A stretch of DNA of 64,000 nucleotides from Chimonanthus salicifolius (Eukaryota; Streptophyta; Magnoliopsida; Laurales; Calycanthaceae), in NCBI GenBank assembly GCA_013350335.1, contig CM023540.1:23663175-23727174 (forward strand), written 5' to 3'. The position numbers and the translations under genes are program-made. Positions 46,640-59,005 of this stretch are shown one piece after another. The notes beneath the pieces are model-generated. The model was not told where the DNA came from. It made no database searches and saw only the letters and a list, made by a program, of their open reading frames with translations. Positions within the stretch are counted from its first letter, which is position 1; each line of letters opens with the position of its first letter.

Positions 46640-47704
46640 GTGGTCATAACTATTGGTCTCTTTTGAACTCCTTATTTATTTTCTTTAATGAAGGAAACTT
46701 TCAGCTAATTGCACTATTTGAGTTTGATTTGATGAACATACTCTGTTGATTTCAGTAGCACCAAATGGCACATCCTCAGAATGAAATATGGCTAATGCTG
46801 CTCTAGAAAATCTATCCATTGATTCATTTTTTTAATTTCATATCAAATTTCAAGTCAGAATATTTAATTGAGACAACGGAAGTTTAATTCGCATTTAGGT
46901 TTAAGTTCACACCCATTTACAATTTCATTGACTCTTTTATTCAATGAGTTACAGACATAATCAACTCTACTGAGTTGAGTTGAGTTAGTTAGAGAGATTA
47001 AGAAGTTGCCACCCTCACCTGAAGACTAAACCAATCTACATTTTTTTTAACATGGATATTCCTAAAAGAAAGGAAACCACCCTTCTTTAGAAATCCCGCT
47101 AGAAAATAGAAAACCCATTCCTACATTGAAGGCAAGAGTAATCCTACGAGAATGTGTAAATTTCACAACCCACACACATTGTTAAGTCAATGAGTAACCT
47201 ATGGGGAGTGGCTGAGAAAAATTTAACCGTGAATCAAACTCAAGACATTCCGTCACAAGAAGAGTTTCAATTGAAATTTATATAGTACATTGGTGTCAAT
47301 AGCGTCTTTCATTCTTAGTAATAGAATGATCCAGAAATAGAAGGAAACTGAGAGGTTTTAAGTAATATAACAATGCTTCTTGAACTTTTTAAGGTGTTCA
47401 TACTATAAAAACACAAACAATGTTGGTGTTGTTTTATCCCACTTGATATTTTTTACGTTGAAAGTATAATTAAATTTGTGATAGTCTAGAGCAATCGGTA
47501 CTTAAGAGTTTGATCATGTGCATCCTTACGCTTCATTCAAGACAAACCCATGAAAACAAATATAGATGATGACGGGGTGCATCGCAAAATATATACTTGA
47601 ATGTGAAGCCTACAAAAGTTACTAAAAAATCAATAGTTACAAAAGTTTCCTTTAATTAAAGAAAGTAAATAAGGAGTTCAAAAGTGACCAATAGTTATGA
47701 CCAC
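46640..47704. mobile_element. 1.07-kb element with ~60-bp inverted repeats
   Basis: 46640-46700 starts GTGGTCATAACTATTGGTC and runs through TTTTGAACTCCTTATTTA. 47642-47704 is its near-perfect inverse, ending GACCAATAGTTATGACCAC. Inverted ends of this length suggest a non-autonomous DNA transposon. Flanking 9-mers do not form a clear duplication, so the superfamily is open. No ORF longer than 60 codons lies inside. Confidence 0.6.
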
Positions 47705-47724
47705 TTCTGGTTGAGGAGAGATCA

Positions 47725-48300
47725 TCGATGGGTGCTTTCTACTGGTGTAGCATTTCTTGGATCGATGGACACCTCTTCTCATCTACTTCGGATTTAGATG
47801 ACACTTTATCCACTCTCATTTTTGTTCAGAGGGTCCTATTGTTTTTTATTTACCATGGGCATAGTCTACATCAACTCTTCTTATGCGAGGATATGCTCTC
47901 TCTCATTTCTTACTTAGTTGTCAAAAATTGATCCCCCACCATGGCCAGATTTGTGCTATCAGAGCCCTTATTAATCCTTTTTACCCTAATCACCCGAAGA
48001 TCCCTTGCTCTGGGAGTTTTGACATTGAGAAACTTTTTGACCACCACTCTTATGGCAGCTCTGATATCTTCCCTCATGCCTTACCTAATATTTAATTTGA
48101 ACCTAACGGTTTTGTTCTTTTGCTTTCGTTGTCTGATCGTGGACTTTTTTTTTTTTATATGTGCCATTCGGCCTAATTCTTTTTTTTTTTTTGCTGCTAA
48201 TTGTGGCTGCTCTTTGCCTAGGCCCAGGCCATGGGCTTTATGTATATTTGAGCTTTGGACTTTTTTGAATGAAATACTAATCCATCATTCAAAAAAAGTC
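47725..48300 (+). pseudogene. Possible LINE 3' remnant
   Basis: Text near 48220-48292 (GGGCTTTATG, GAATGAAATACTAATCCATC, then an A7 run) resembles the 3' end of plant LINEs on the plus strand. Three overlapping frames upstream (47728-47931, 47883-48095, 47941-48333) show no intact domain. Confidence 0.3.
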
Positions 48301-48981
48301 GCTCTTGTGATTAAAACCATAACTTGCAAATAAGTGATCCATATAAGCCGCTACTATATATCAAGATGAAGATGAAGTACAGGAAATTGTACATGGCAGT
48401 AGAACAGCTTTAGTCGAAAATAGTCTAAAGTTGTTCCTAGTATGAAGATGATAGAAACCTGAGAAGATGGTTATGTTGCACGATTTCATCTATCTACTGT
48501 TTCTCCTCTCAACAGACAATCAAATGAATTGCTTGAGGAGAAATCCTTACTTGTTTGAGGAGAATTCTTACTCTTACTCCTCTCTAAATGCAAAGGACAT
48601 CACTGAGACTTCCAACCTTTGCAGCAGCTCAGGTTCACATTTTACGAACAATTGAGCCACTGAAGTAGAAATCACTAGGCTATTGCATGGGAATCATCAG
48701 AGCAAACAACCCTGTTTGGAAGCAATGAAAAAGTTGGAACTCATGGGTAACAAAATGTACGTTCAACAAGTTGTCATACTACCACAGTACATGACGGCAT
48801 GAATAAAAGTGTCCTCTATTAAACTGTTGATACGTCCATCACAAACTAAGAGTACAGAGAGTCCCAGACTCATGAAGCCCTCAAGTTTTGACAACATGAA
48901 CCAGACAAAGACGAACAAATAAACTTTGATGACAATAATGTTGAAAATTTGATTTCAGTAGAGCCTTCTTTAGCGGAAGTG
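48301..48981. other. 3' flank of the Aha1 gene with one coding-like ORF
   Basis: The plus-strand ORF 48467-48655 contains LRRNPYLFEENSYSYSS and follows an acceptor-like CTCCTCTCAACAG at about 48509-48521, so it may be a stray exon; no family recognised. The part just below 48982 should be the Aha1 3' UTR. Confidence 0.3.
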
Positions 48982-51900
48982 TCAAATTCCAAATCCAAAT
49001 ACTGCACGAATTTTGTGGAAGATCAGATCCTTCCATCCCCTCTCTGTATTCTCAACCACAGTAGAATTCCCATATCTGGAAGGTAACCAATTTTACAGAG
49101 TAAGATCATTTAGAATTAAATGAATAGCTAAAATCAGAATCGAAAGAGAAGAAATTTAAAATGGTAATAACCTGTCTTCATCAGGAACATCTGTCTGTGT
49201 CAGTCTTATAATTGTTCGTCCTGGTTCAGGCTCATCAAATGTCATTTTCACCTGCAGAGCGAAATGCAATTTACACGAAATCAGCATCCCATCAAACAAG
49301 TCATGTCCAAACCACAAATAACATAGTACCGCAGTCAAAACACCCCAATCTAATTGATGATGTGGGCTGCATAGTGCTCACTTCAACGCTCACATCCATT
49401 GCAACCAAGCAATAATAAGTATACAAGAAAAGTGGACGCCTAGGGAGTGCACACAATAACCCCTTGTACCATCTTGTGGGAGTAACCTGAAGGACCCATT
49501 ACTGCCATCTTCCCATCCACATCAACTTTACTGCAATGAATTGGATATGACTCACTTTCAATTTCCACAAAGATTAAATATCAACACTTTCAGCGATCAC
49601 CCATCATTGCCATTTCATTTTCCACCATACAATACCTACATTAGATGATCTCCATGTTTTCAGTCTTCCATTATCATTGACCTAGCCATTTTTTCATTTA
49701 TCTATGCTCATCTTTCCACATCCTACATTTCCACCCTATCACGTAAAAAACTAAAAAGCATTCTTCGTCAATCAATAATCTATCATATCCTTACCCCAAA
49801 ATCCAAGATGAATCCTCTCCCTACTCCTTGACTTCATATTTTTGTGCTTGGGCTATTTTGGTCTCTGAAAATTTGCACAAACCTGCTTTGGTTGTTATCT
49901 GCCTAAAAGAAACAAAATAATTCTCAGAAATATCTGAACGGAAAAACCCCGCACGGGGTAGCTCAACTGGTAGTTACTCTGACTCAGGAACCAAAAGTCT
50001 AAGGTTCGAATCCCGTAGTAACTCGATGCCTGTGGCTTGCGTGAGTCTGCGTGCATCCAGTGTTTTACCCAATGCCTCGGGGAGGGGTGGGGGTCTTGGG
50101 GTTCTCCTTGATAAGAAAAAAAAACAGTTCTCAGTAATACTCTCTTGCTGTCCTTTAGACATTTTTTTTAAAGGAATTCCAAGCACGACACTAAAACTAA
50201 AAGCCTTTTCATCTGCACCAGTTAACTTTTCATAAGACCTCTCAACATTCTCCAGGCATCCTTTTCAATAGTAAAGGGTCCAATTTCAATATATACAATA
50301 ATCTAGATTTCTTATTTTAGGACCCTAATGGGGTCACCAGTGTTTTCAGTCATTGGGACATCACTTTTAATATTAACAAAAAATACACTTGATGTGTTGC
50401 TAGTAAATGACAATTTCCCCCTGAAAGCTTTTCAAATTCCACCTTGAGCTCATGTCCCCTCTCCTTTTCCTCCTTTCTTCCCTTCTCTCCACTTCTTGCC
50501 TTTTGACTAAATCAATGGCAGTCATCAGCCATTCTTAAGAAACAAGCTCTACATTAATGCTATTCTCTAGTGTTTTTGAAAGAAAAGGGCTAGCATTTCA
50601 TCACTGCCGTGCCAACACCAGACAGCACAATAGCACCAGGGCCTAAGCTCAATGTCCACACTAGGAACAATAGATTGATCTAATTTTTAACCATACAGGA
50701 AAAACACTAGCTGTATTTGGAGGAGCCTTGCATTCATTTTAATTCATATTATTCGTGGAACTGCTAATAGGTTGTTACCACTTGCCAACGTTAAGAGACA
50801 AAATCATAGTGTATTCATTGTAATGAATGATAACATTTATAGAGTACATATGTGTATCCTTATGAACATAACAATAGATATTAGATAGCTCCATTTACTT
50901 GAAAATTTGGACACCAATGGACAATCGTTTAGGTGGGAAAATCATCATTGATTTGGCCACCAAAATCATCTTTGACCAGGTCAATCAAACTGTCTTTGAA
51001 CATAATAAAGATTAAAATAATAATTTGAAGTAGTTAAATTCTTAGAGGCTTAAAAACATGGCTTGATTGATTCAATCATGGTGACTTTTGATAGGCCACA
51101 TATTCAAGAAAAAACCTTTTCAACAAGCCCATCACCCACTCATTTAGTGGGCCCTATGCCTAGTTGTGGGGGGGTAATATTGCGAACACTAGTGTGCATG
51201 TGATCATTTCACTAATTCAGATCATGTAATGATGAGAGAGAGAGCTAGAATATAATACTATTCTGTAAACTAAATTATTCTAAATGCTACAACACTATTA
51301 CTATAAAAACAAGCGGTTTCATTAATAAAAGAAGCATCAAATGATTTCAAAGGTCCACACAAACACAACAAATAACTACAGTGATAAGTATTAAATGGTC
51401 TAAAATACAACAAAGAAAGCCATGTATAATTTAGAAAATAACAACATTAATAATAGCTCAATGCAGCAAGAAAATCCAATAAATAACAACAGCATTGGAA
51501 AGCTTGCATAATAAATGTGTAGTAGAATAAAATACCATAAAATAAAAAAAGTGAATAAAAACATCACAAAGAGAGACAATAGGTGGTAAATGCCAAAAAT
51601 AGAGGAGGAGGTAATGGCGAGGACACAAGAGTGAAAGAGGTGTGACAAAGAGGTGCAATATTTTGTCAAACAAATAGTTAATTACGAATTTAAGGTTTAA
51701 TTTAAGAAGGTGGTTCAAGAAGCATGGGTTAAAAAAAACATAGATTTGGGAGGAAAATGGTAGAACATATGCTCTAGAAATTTTTTTCAAGGCAAGAAAG
51801 TGCAGATTAGGGAAGTGGAAACATCAACAAGGGTAGAGAGAGAGAGAGAGTAATGAAATAAGAAAGGGAATACAATTAGAAAAAAGAGATGAAAAAATGA

Positions 51901-54900
51901 GAGTGAGAAGAGAATGGGAATGGTGAAAGAAAATACATGGGTGGAGATGATAGAACATAGAGATCTTGAGTTGATAGATGAGAATACCATTGAGGTGAGC
52001 CACTATAAAAACAGAGAAGAAAAGAGTGAGGGACGAGAGCAATTGGATTTTGCATCAATCTCCTCTTGAAAAGGACTCGCAAAACTTTGAATCTTCTAAT
52101 TTTCAAGGGAAATGAATCCTCTCTCTGATTTATCGAAAGCCCAAATTATTGGCAGATGAAAATCTCTAATCTATGTAGCTTTCTGTTTTCCACACATACA
52201 GACACACAAACACTAAATTTCAATAAGAATAATTCCATTTCCTTGAAAATTTGGGCACCAATGGGGCAGTGGTTGTTTAGGTTGGAAAATCATCATTGAG
52301 AAATTGATTGTTTTTCAATAGTTTAAATATAGTGAAAGGAGACACCATTTTTTATTAAAGCTTTGTAAAGGCAATCCAACCCATCATCGAGACCTTGTCT
52401 ACTAGCTAAAGCTGCATCAAACTGTTTATGAATGATTGCTAGTAATACTACATTAACACTTTTGCATTTATTTTCTTGGATGGGATAGAGTGCAGCGTCC
52501 ACCCTCTGCGATTTCAGTCGTTTTCCCTCTGCGATTTCATTAATTTTCATTGAATATTTTTATTATTTTATGAGAAATGATTGATTATAATTTTCTTTTA
52601 TTTTATTATTCTTCATAGGAAGGATATTTTTGTTATTTTACATGATAGAATGCATTGACTAACAGCCTAATTGGGGTTTTTGAAACATTCCTAAGATCAT
52701 TTGGGGAAGATAATTGATTGCTACGCCTACCACTCTCTATATATCATTTCAAAAGACTCCAATATTCCTAATATCCATAAATATTACGAGAAGCTCAATC
52801 TCTAATTGTAATGCTAACAATAATGAAAGACTGTCATAACTTATAATGACTATTAACAAGCACCAAGTTAGTCATCCTTCAAATTGGATGCACAATAAAA
52901 AGTTCTTTCTTTCCTTCCTTCTCCTAAAAAAAAATATGCATATTTATAGGTAAAGAAGTGTATTAACATCATGCACAGCTATCTCATTTTTCTGAGGTTT
53001 TGTGAAGGTAAGATTAGGTCTCTTCATCGGCATTTGGTTTGTCCACTGGATTTTGGTAGAGGAAATACAAAACAGCATAGTTATTGGGTGGGCAAGAGTC
53101 ATGGACCCATTGCTGGTTCTATATCTCATCTGTGAAGACACCCATCGGTGATCAAATTGGCAAGGGTCATAAACTAATTGACTGTAGAGCAAGGTTTTGA
53201 GTGCTAGTTTTGTTGCTGGCTTAATTGTGTAAGAAGACACATTTCTGGTTGCACAAGCATCCCTGTCTGGCATAAATGTACCTCGATATGAACCCCAACA
53301 CCATGGTGAACACGGCTTGTATCACTTTGCTCGTTATTTCAAATAAAATGGGTCAGATATCAGGGAGAAATAACTTCTGCCTTGACACACATGGGCATTA
53401 ACAAATTGAAATTCTTCCTTTTCTTGGACTGAAAGGTCAACAATGCCTAGTGTACATTGTTAATGACAAATATGGAAGTTGTATCTCACTCTGATTTGTG
53501 AACCTATCACTTAAGTTTCCCTTGAAAAAGTCTTTTTGAGTTCTAACGTTTTGTACTAAAAGGAAAATGCTGTAAAACTTTGGCATATAATTCTTTGTAC
53601 CAGAAGTGAAGCATATACATTTGTAATCAGTTAAGGCAGTCCAAATGCAAAGGTTTTGTTTAACGGAAGGCATTACATGTGCTTACATAATAACAGGGAA
53701 AAAATGGTCTGACAACCTACCATCCCATGAGAAGTCTGCCCCCCCACCACCACCACCAAAAATGGCAACAGTTGAAAGCAGAAGCACTCGATTCCATGAA
53801 TCAATTGTTATTATCATCAATCAAGTCAGAGTTAGGTCATAAGAAAAATCAGCCATGATATTTTTTGTCAAACCATCCCACGTAGAAAATGGTCTCCAAA
53901 GGATGGATCAAGCTACAATTGTAGTACAACCCATTGGACTTTTTACTATTCAAACGGGAGTACAAGACTCATGACTGCAAACCCCAATTCAAGAGGTTTT
54001 CTCCAAAATCTTAATATAGAACAACAATGTAATGTCGTAAATAATTAGTACATTGAAAAGAAAAAAAAATAAGTTCATGACCATGGCATGTGAATTTGGA
54101 ACGACAATTTTTTTGTAATTTCATCAACACAACATGTGCGGCACATGTTCATTGCACTAGTAACAGCTCGAAACAACATTTATCTGCTACAAGCCTAGAA
54201 CCCATTAAGAGGTAAAGACTACGAACAATAATTAATTAACCATGAAGAATAAATATCAATCAAAATTACATCTGAAATCAAATCACTCCAAATAAGACAC
54301 TGCTAATCATTAGATAATTTGATTGGGAAAAAATAACAGTTGAGGATCACAAGCAGAAACATCACCAATGAAAAACCGATACAACCAAAAAAAAACCAAC
54401 AACAACTAGATAAAACAGAAATCCAATCGACCTAAAAATGCCACTGGACCAGAATAAACCCCAAATAAAACACAGATAACAACCATTCCACAGTTTGATT
54501 GGAAAAATAATCAACAACCAAGCATCAAAAGCAACAAAATTACCAAAAAAAAAATCTATGAAACCTTCAAAGACCAAATTATGAAAACAATATTCAATAG
54601 AAAATGCACTCAAATATAATCAACCAATCAAATTGGGGCATGTGAACAGATTGTATTTACCGTCGAGTATAACCCATCAGCCCAGCTCCCAAACCTCCAC
54701 TTCTGAACTATCAGCTTTCCATCCTGCAGTTCCTGATTCATACCAGTAATTGACCCATCAAAGAGACTGAACTCACCACCGGCTTCTTTACTGATCTTAG
54801 CGTTGCTCTGTGTAAAACCCTTCCACCGATTCTCATCCATCAAGATCTCATAAATATCTCTCGCTCTGCAATTGAACTTCTCTTCAAGTGAAATTGTCTT

Positions 54901-55530
54901 GAATCCCTTCTTCACTTCCTTCTTCTTGGGCGCAGGTGCTTTCTTAACTGTAACAGGCGTCTCTGCAGGAGCTGGGGCAGCCTGCGATGAATTGGGTTTC
55001 TTCTTCACCTCAAGATCGTCCTTGGCAGGCCCTCCATTGGCCATGCTCTCAACAAAAATCCTCACCTTTTCAAGAACTACAGGTTTCCCCTTGGCGAGGA
55101 AGGCATCTTTGAGGCGTTGGCCAACCGGACCGCTGTCTGAAAAAGTGACCCTGACGTCGGGGTCCTCATCAGCGTTCTCGTCGGCTATATAAGGGATTTC
55201 AACAGTTCCATCGGATTTAAGAATGGTTTGGCCATCTGCATCGAGAGCCTCACCTTCCCATGAGAGGGAAAGTGAAAGCTCGTAGCCGGGGATGATTTTT
55301 CCCTTGCGGATATTCACATAGGCCTCGCCCTCGAGCCGGTCGAGCTTCTTCGTCTTGATGAAGAGATTGGCTTCACCATCAAGAATGGCGAGGTCCTGGA
55401 GGAGATTAGATAAGAGGTTGCGTGACCACTGCAGGCAATCCTTCTCCGCCCAGTGCCAGTTGTGCACGTTGGCACCATCCGCTCTCTCCTCCACTATCCA
55501 GCGCTTGTCGCCCTCGCCGTATTTCGCCAT
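48982..55530 (-). CDS. AHSA1: Aha1-type activator of Hsp90 ATPase, 347 aa, 3 exons
   Basis: Minus-strand exons 55530-54661 (290 codons), 49251-49172 and 49075-48982 join with GT-AG borders into one frame; the joint GLYST/VKMTFDEPEPG is in phase. The N-terminal domain (about residues 25-165) carries NVHNWHW at 21-27, the Aha1 signature near the Hsp90 contact. A Lys/Ala/Pro linker (about 165-210) leads to the AHSA1 START-like domain (about 215-347: ISLEEKFNCRARDIYEIL ... ENRWKGFTQS ... TERGWKDL). Known role: a cytosolic co-chaperone that binds Hsp90 and stimulates ATP hydrolysis. Length matches the family. Start is at MAKYGEGDKRW; the frame is open upstream to 55848, but that part is pyrimidine-rich and unlike Aha1. 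The first intron is 5409 bp. Confidence 0.93.
49946..50123 (+). mobile_element. tRNA-derived SINE inside the Aha1 intron
   Basis: A box GGTAGCTCAACTGG (49957-49970) and B box GGTTCGAATCC (50003-50013) at tRNA-like spacing, a ~100-bp unrelated body and an A-rich tail (GATAAGAAAAAAAAAC). It lies antisense to Aha1. TTCTCAG occurs on both sides (49921-49927 and about 50127-50133), but the left copy is some 20 bp from the expected start, so the target duplication is uncertain. Confidence 0.7.
50890..51215. repeat. Relic of the long-TIR MITE family of 44991-45356
   Basis: Shares GGTGACTTTTGATAGG-, CACATATTCAAGAA-, GTGGGCCCTATGCCTA- and ATGTGATCATTTCA-type text with the right arm of the element at 44991-45356. 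The left part is diverged (ACACCAATGGACAATC...). A second relic may lie at 62395-62600. Confidence 0.45.
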
Positions 55531-55888
55531 CTGTTTGATAAAATGCCCAAATGTAAAATCAGAACCGAGAAAGTGGCAGGTTGTAATGCCGGTGATGCTA
55601 GAGAGAAAGAAGATACTGGATTGGCAGAGATCCGTTGGATAAAATGCCCAGGGAGAGGGAGAGAGAGAATAATAAGGAGAGAAAGGATTGGGGAAAAAAT
55701 GGTGGGAATTCTGGAGGCTTCTGAAGAGGGAAGGATCTAGAAGTCTATGGAGGCTGGCTTTTTGAGTATGTTTTCTTCGAGTTGGTGCAGTATCTTTAGG
55801 TTTTTCAGGCTTGAGTTTAGGCCCAATCTTCTTCTTAAGGTGTGGCATACTGGCAAGGTTTTAAATTAAATATACTTATATTAAATTA

Positions 55889-56185
55889 CGGCCATTGATT
55901 ATGTGGACATTAGACACGAGTTTTACCGTTCCAATTTTGCCATTCACGTGTACCGAAAAAGTTTGAAAGTTTAGAAATCATCTCACTGATCGGATCTCAT
56001 ATTAGTTTTCGGCGAGTCAATTTAACGTTCACAGGTGATTCGAAAAGTTGATTTTACTTTTAGCGAGCCGATTTCTGACATTCTTATTATTTTACATTTT
56101 CGGTACTGCATGATGAAGGGTAAAATGGACATCACGGTAAAATTTGTATTTCTATAGACAAAGTGCCCGTGGGAGAATCGCTCAC
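55889..56185. mobile_element. hAT-like MITE, GATCCTCC family, copy D
   Basis: 297 bp, flanked by the exact 8-bp duplication TTAAATTA (55881-55888, 56186-56193). The left terminus is diverged (CGGCCATTGATTATG). The right, inverted, reads GTGAGCGATTCTCCCACGGG and then CACTTTGTC. The ACACGAGTTTTACCG / ATCACGGTAAAAT blocks match the other copies. It lies about 360 bp upstream of the Aha1 start codon, in the likely promoter. Confidence 0.8.
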
Positions 56186-56193
56186 TTAAATTA

Positions 56194-58156
56194 AATATGC
56201 TTCATCAATTTATCTAAATATTAAAATTTTCCATCTATATAAAGTTGTGAAATGGATTATTAGAACTGAAAATTTTATTTGGCAACAGAGTTTGAATTGA
56301 AAGAAAATCTTCATAGAATGTTAAAATTTTAAATAAAAAAGCATCCATTGATTTATAGTATTTTAACTATTCAACAAAATATTGTAAAAAATGTATTTAA
56401 AAAGAAAAAGATAAATTATAGGAGGACCTTCTATTTCTTATTCTCAGAAAGACTCTTACCTAAAATGTTTAAAAACAATTACATTTGATTGTATAAAGAT
56501 AAAATTCTTCAAAAAAATTATCATTTTAAATTGGAGCATCTTAAAAAAAAAATTGGCAGAAAGTGCGGGATGTCATCAACTCTGAAAAAATTAAAGCTTT
56601 TAGACAAGTGTCATTTGCCACGATCTCCTTTCTCAACAATCTTTTCAAACCCCTTTTAGATAGAATTTCTAAAATATCATAAAAATTAGGTGTTTGGCGC
56701 TCATAATTGCATTCAAAAGAATTTCTAATTCTGCCTTTCATTGAGATGCTAGATGCTTATAAGTAGTTTAAATTAAAAAAAAAATCTTATTATAAAGTTT
56801 TAAAATGTGCCACAAAAAGAGAATTTAGTTATAGAAATATTATTTGAAGAGGGCATGGGTTTCTCTTGCCTCATTGAAGTGGAACTTGTAAACACATATA
56901 TAATGATTAATAAAAAAAATACTTCTAACTGTTCAACATAAGCTCCGGACAGTGGGATTAAAGCAGAGAGAAGAGAGGAAAAAAAAATTGAACAATATAA
57001 AATTGTTGAGAGTTGAGACAAGAACAAAAAATCAGGCATAAGGATAGCTAACCAGTCTTGAGGTCTTTCTTTTTCCATGTATCACAACACCTTTTAAGTG
57101 TAAACATCTAATTTTGCATCCAAAGCATTTTTTCCACTCACCATGTGTCAAACTTGTTCACTAAAGTCAGTTCACTTAGCAAAGAAAATAGTTCGCAAAA
57201 TAAGTGTCTAAGTAAGAACAAATTCAAAGAGATATAGAGAAATGGTCAGAAATCCGTCGTTAAAGCATGAGTTTTAAGTTCGATTCTCACTCCATCCAAA
57301 AAATCAATTTTCATAAAATTACTCGATATATGTGAGTATAAATACTTTCATGTGTTTTAAAGATTAGTCTACACCTTAATCATGATCACCTATTTTCTAC
57401 ATTCATCACTATTGCAGTCCAGTCGATCTTCTCGATTATGATGACTATCACAACGGTGTTACTCCTAGTAATAGTCATTATCACAATAGCAATTAGACCG
57501 ATGAGGACGATAACATATGGAGGTTTTTCATCATAATATTCAACACAACAAGCTCATCACTAACAATGGTACGCTAAAGTCTTTTTAGAAACAAAATGCT
57601 TAGGTCCAATCATTAAGTACTGAAATAAAGACATTTCAAAATCAGTAAAGAACAATTGTCTTTAAGGAATTACTGAGTTCTATTGAGGAAAGGGATCGAA
57701 CTTAGAGCATGCAATCGCGAAAGAACCCAAAATGGGCCTGAGGCCTGCCGAACTCCTCTTTTTAAACATCCTTGTCAGTTTTCAAATGAACCCGCCATAC
57801 TAGCAGCATTTTGCAAGCATATCCTTTACTTAGACATCCATCCATAAATATTTGGGCCCATGGATAGGCCCAGGTGAATTTGAAAGTGCCGATAAAATTT
57901 CATCAATTCAGCCCATGAACTTCCCGCTGAGGCTTCACCTGATTGGGGAATCATTAAAATGTTCTAAAAGACGTGTAAGAAGCAGACTCTGGCGTATTGT
58001 TTTACTGGTTTACTTCCAAAAATATTCAAATGCTTAATTTAAACATTTGAATAAAAAGGGAAAAGATGTTCAAATGCAAGAGTCAAAACTCAGCATGGAG
58101 AATCATACATTAGTTAAACCGTCCCGGTTTTTTTCTGCAAAAGAAATGCTTCCAAG
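56194..58156. other. AT-rich intergenic DNA
   Basis: A weak B-box-like phrase AAGTTCGATTCTCAC at about 57271 may mark an old SINE. No exon recognised. Confidence 0.4.
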
Positions 58157-58497
58157 CAAGCAGGGTCAAGATATCGGCCGATATTATAAGGGTTTTAAAC
58201 ACTGTATAATATCGGCCCATACGTATTGTATCGGCCGTAGAACCTTCATATCAGTTCGATATAGGCCAGTATTTAAAAAAAAAAAAAAGTTCAAAACGGT
58301 GATGAGCCCAGGTCAATATATCAGCCAATATTTACATTTTCAATTTTTTTAAAAAAAAAACAGTTTCTTTTTCGGTTTTTTTATATTTTTTAATTAAAAA
58401 TAAACAAAATAATAAAATAATACTGATATTTTAAAAAAAAAAGAAGAGAGAATCATATCGGCCTGAATTATCGGCCTGGCCGTTTTTTGAACGCCTG
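58157..58497 (+). mobile_element. ATCGGCCGAT-family MITE, shortened copy
   Basis: Starts CAAGCAGGGTCAAGATATCGG-like (limits 58157-58177) and ends ACGCCTG. Flanks CTTCCAAG (58149-58156) and ATTCCAAG (58498-58505) match at 7 of 8. It has the AT-rich core with the T- and A-runs in the same orientation as the 1621-2261 copy. Confidence 0.7.
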
Positions 58498-59005
58498 ATT
58501 CCAAGTCCATCACATCTGAGTATCTTTTTAACCCTTAATTCTATTAGGTTATTTATAGTCATGAATTATTCAGATTCATCAAAATCATTAATTGTTCAAT
58601 AGAATATAAAAGAAAAAAAAATCCTATTTAAAAAGAAAGAGTATCAAAGTCAGGCTCGTCTTGGCCGACATGTGCCAAAGCAAACTTGCTTTGGTTTAAA
58701 CTGGAATTTTTGTAGAACAAAGTCCCCAATTTTCCTGCGAGAAACGTTAGGGGCATACTATTAGTGGTGCCACTTGGTGGTGGTGATGGTGGTCTGAGTG
58801 GCACCCTAGGTTGCTTCTACAAATGAGATAGCATAAGGGGATTTGTAGTGGGATTTCAAATTTTATTATTAATTAATTGATCTATTGGTTAACTAATATT
58901 ATTATAGAATGATATGTTGACTTAATGGGTTTGACTGAGTTTAACCACATTTAAACTCCAGTTGAATCCGATCAAACTCAAACCTTCTCCTGAGAAGGTT
59001 CGATC

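Larger units (their letters stand above)
49252..54660 (-). other. 5.4-kb intron 1 of the Aha1 gene
   Basis: Donor GTAAATAC at 54660 and acceptor GCTCTGCAG ending at 49252. It contains a SINE (49946-50123), a MITE relic (50890-51215), a GA-rich tract at about 51834-51850 and long AT-rich stretches. ORFs such as 51400-52106 (minus, hydrophobic) and 52944-53273 (minus) show no domain and look like chance frames. By length this one intron makes up over 80% of the gene. Confidence 0.85.

Noticed and set aside
49957..50013. Functional tRNA gene at the GGTAGCTCAACTGG / GGTTCGAATCC boxes
   Set aside because: The two promoter boxes are present, but acceptor and anticodon stems do not pair as a cloverleaf and an A-tailed body follows; a SINE explains it better.
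51400..52106. Cluster of hydrophobic minus-strand ORFs in the Aha1 intron
   Set aside because: They are low-complexity Phe/Leu/Ser frames from a purine-rich plus strand, overlapping each other in several frames with no domain.
55531..55848. N-terminal extension of Aha1 (an in-frame ATG upstream with no stop between)
   Set aside because: The extra ~106 residues are Ser/His/Phe-rich, derived from pyrimidine-rich leader DNA. Aha1 proteins begin with the M-A-K-[YF]-G-E-G-D segment found at 55530.
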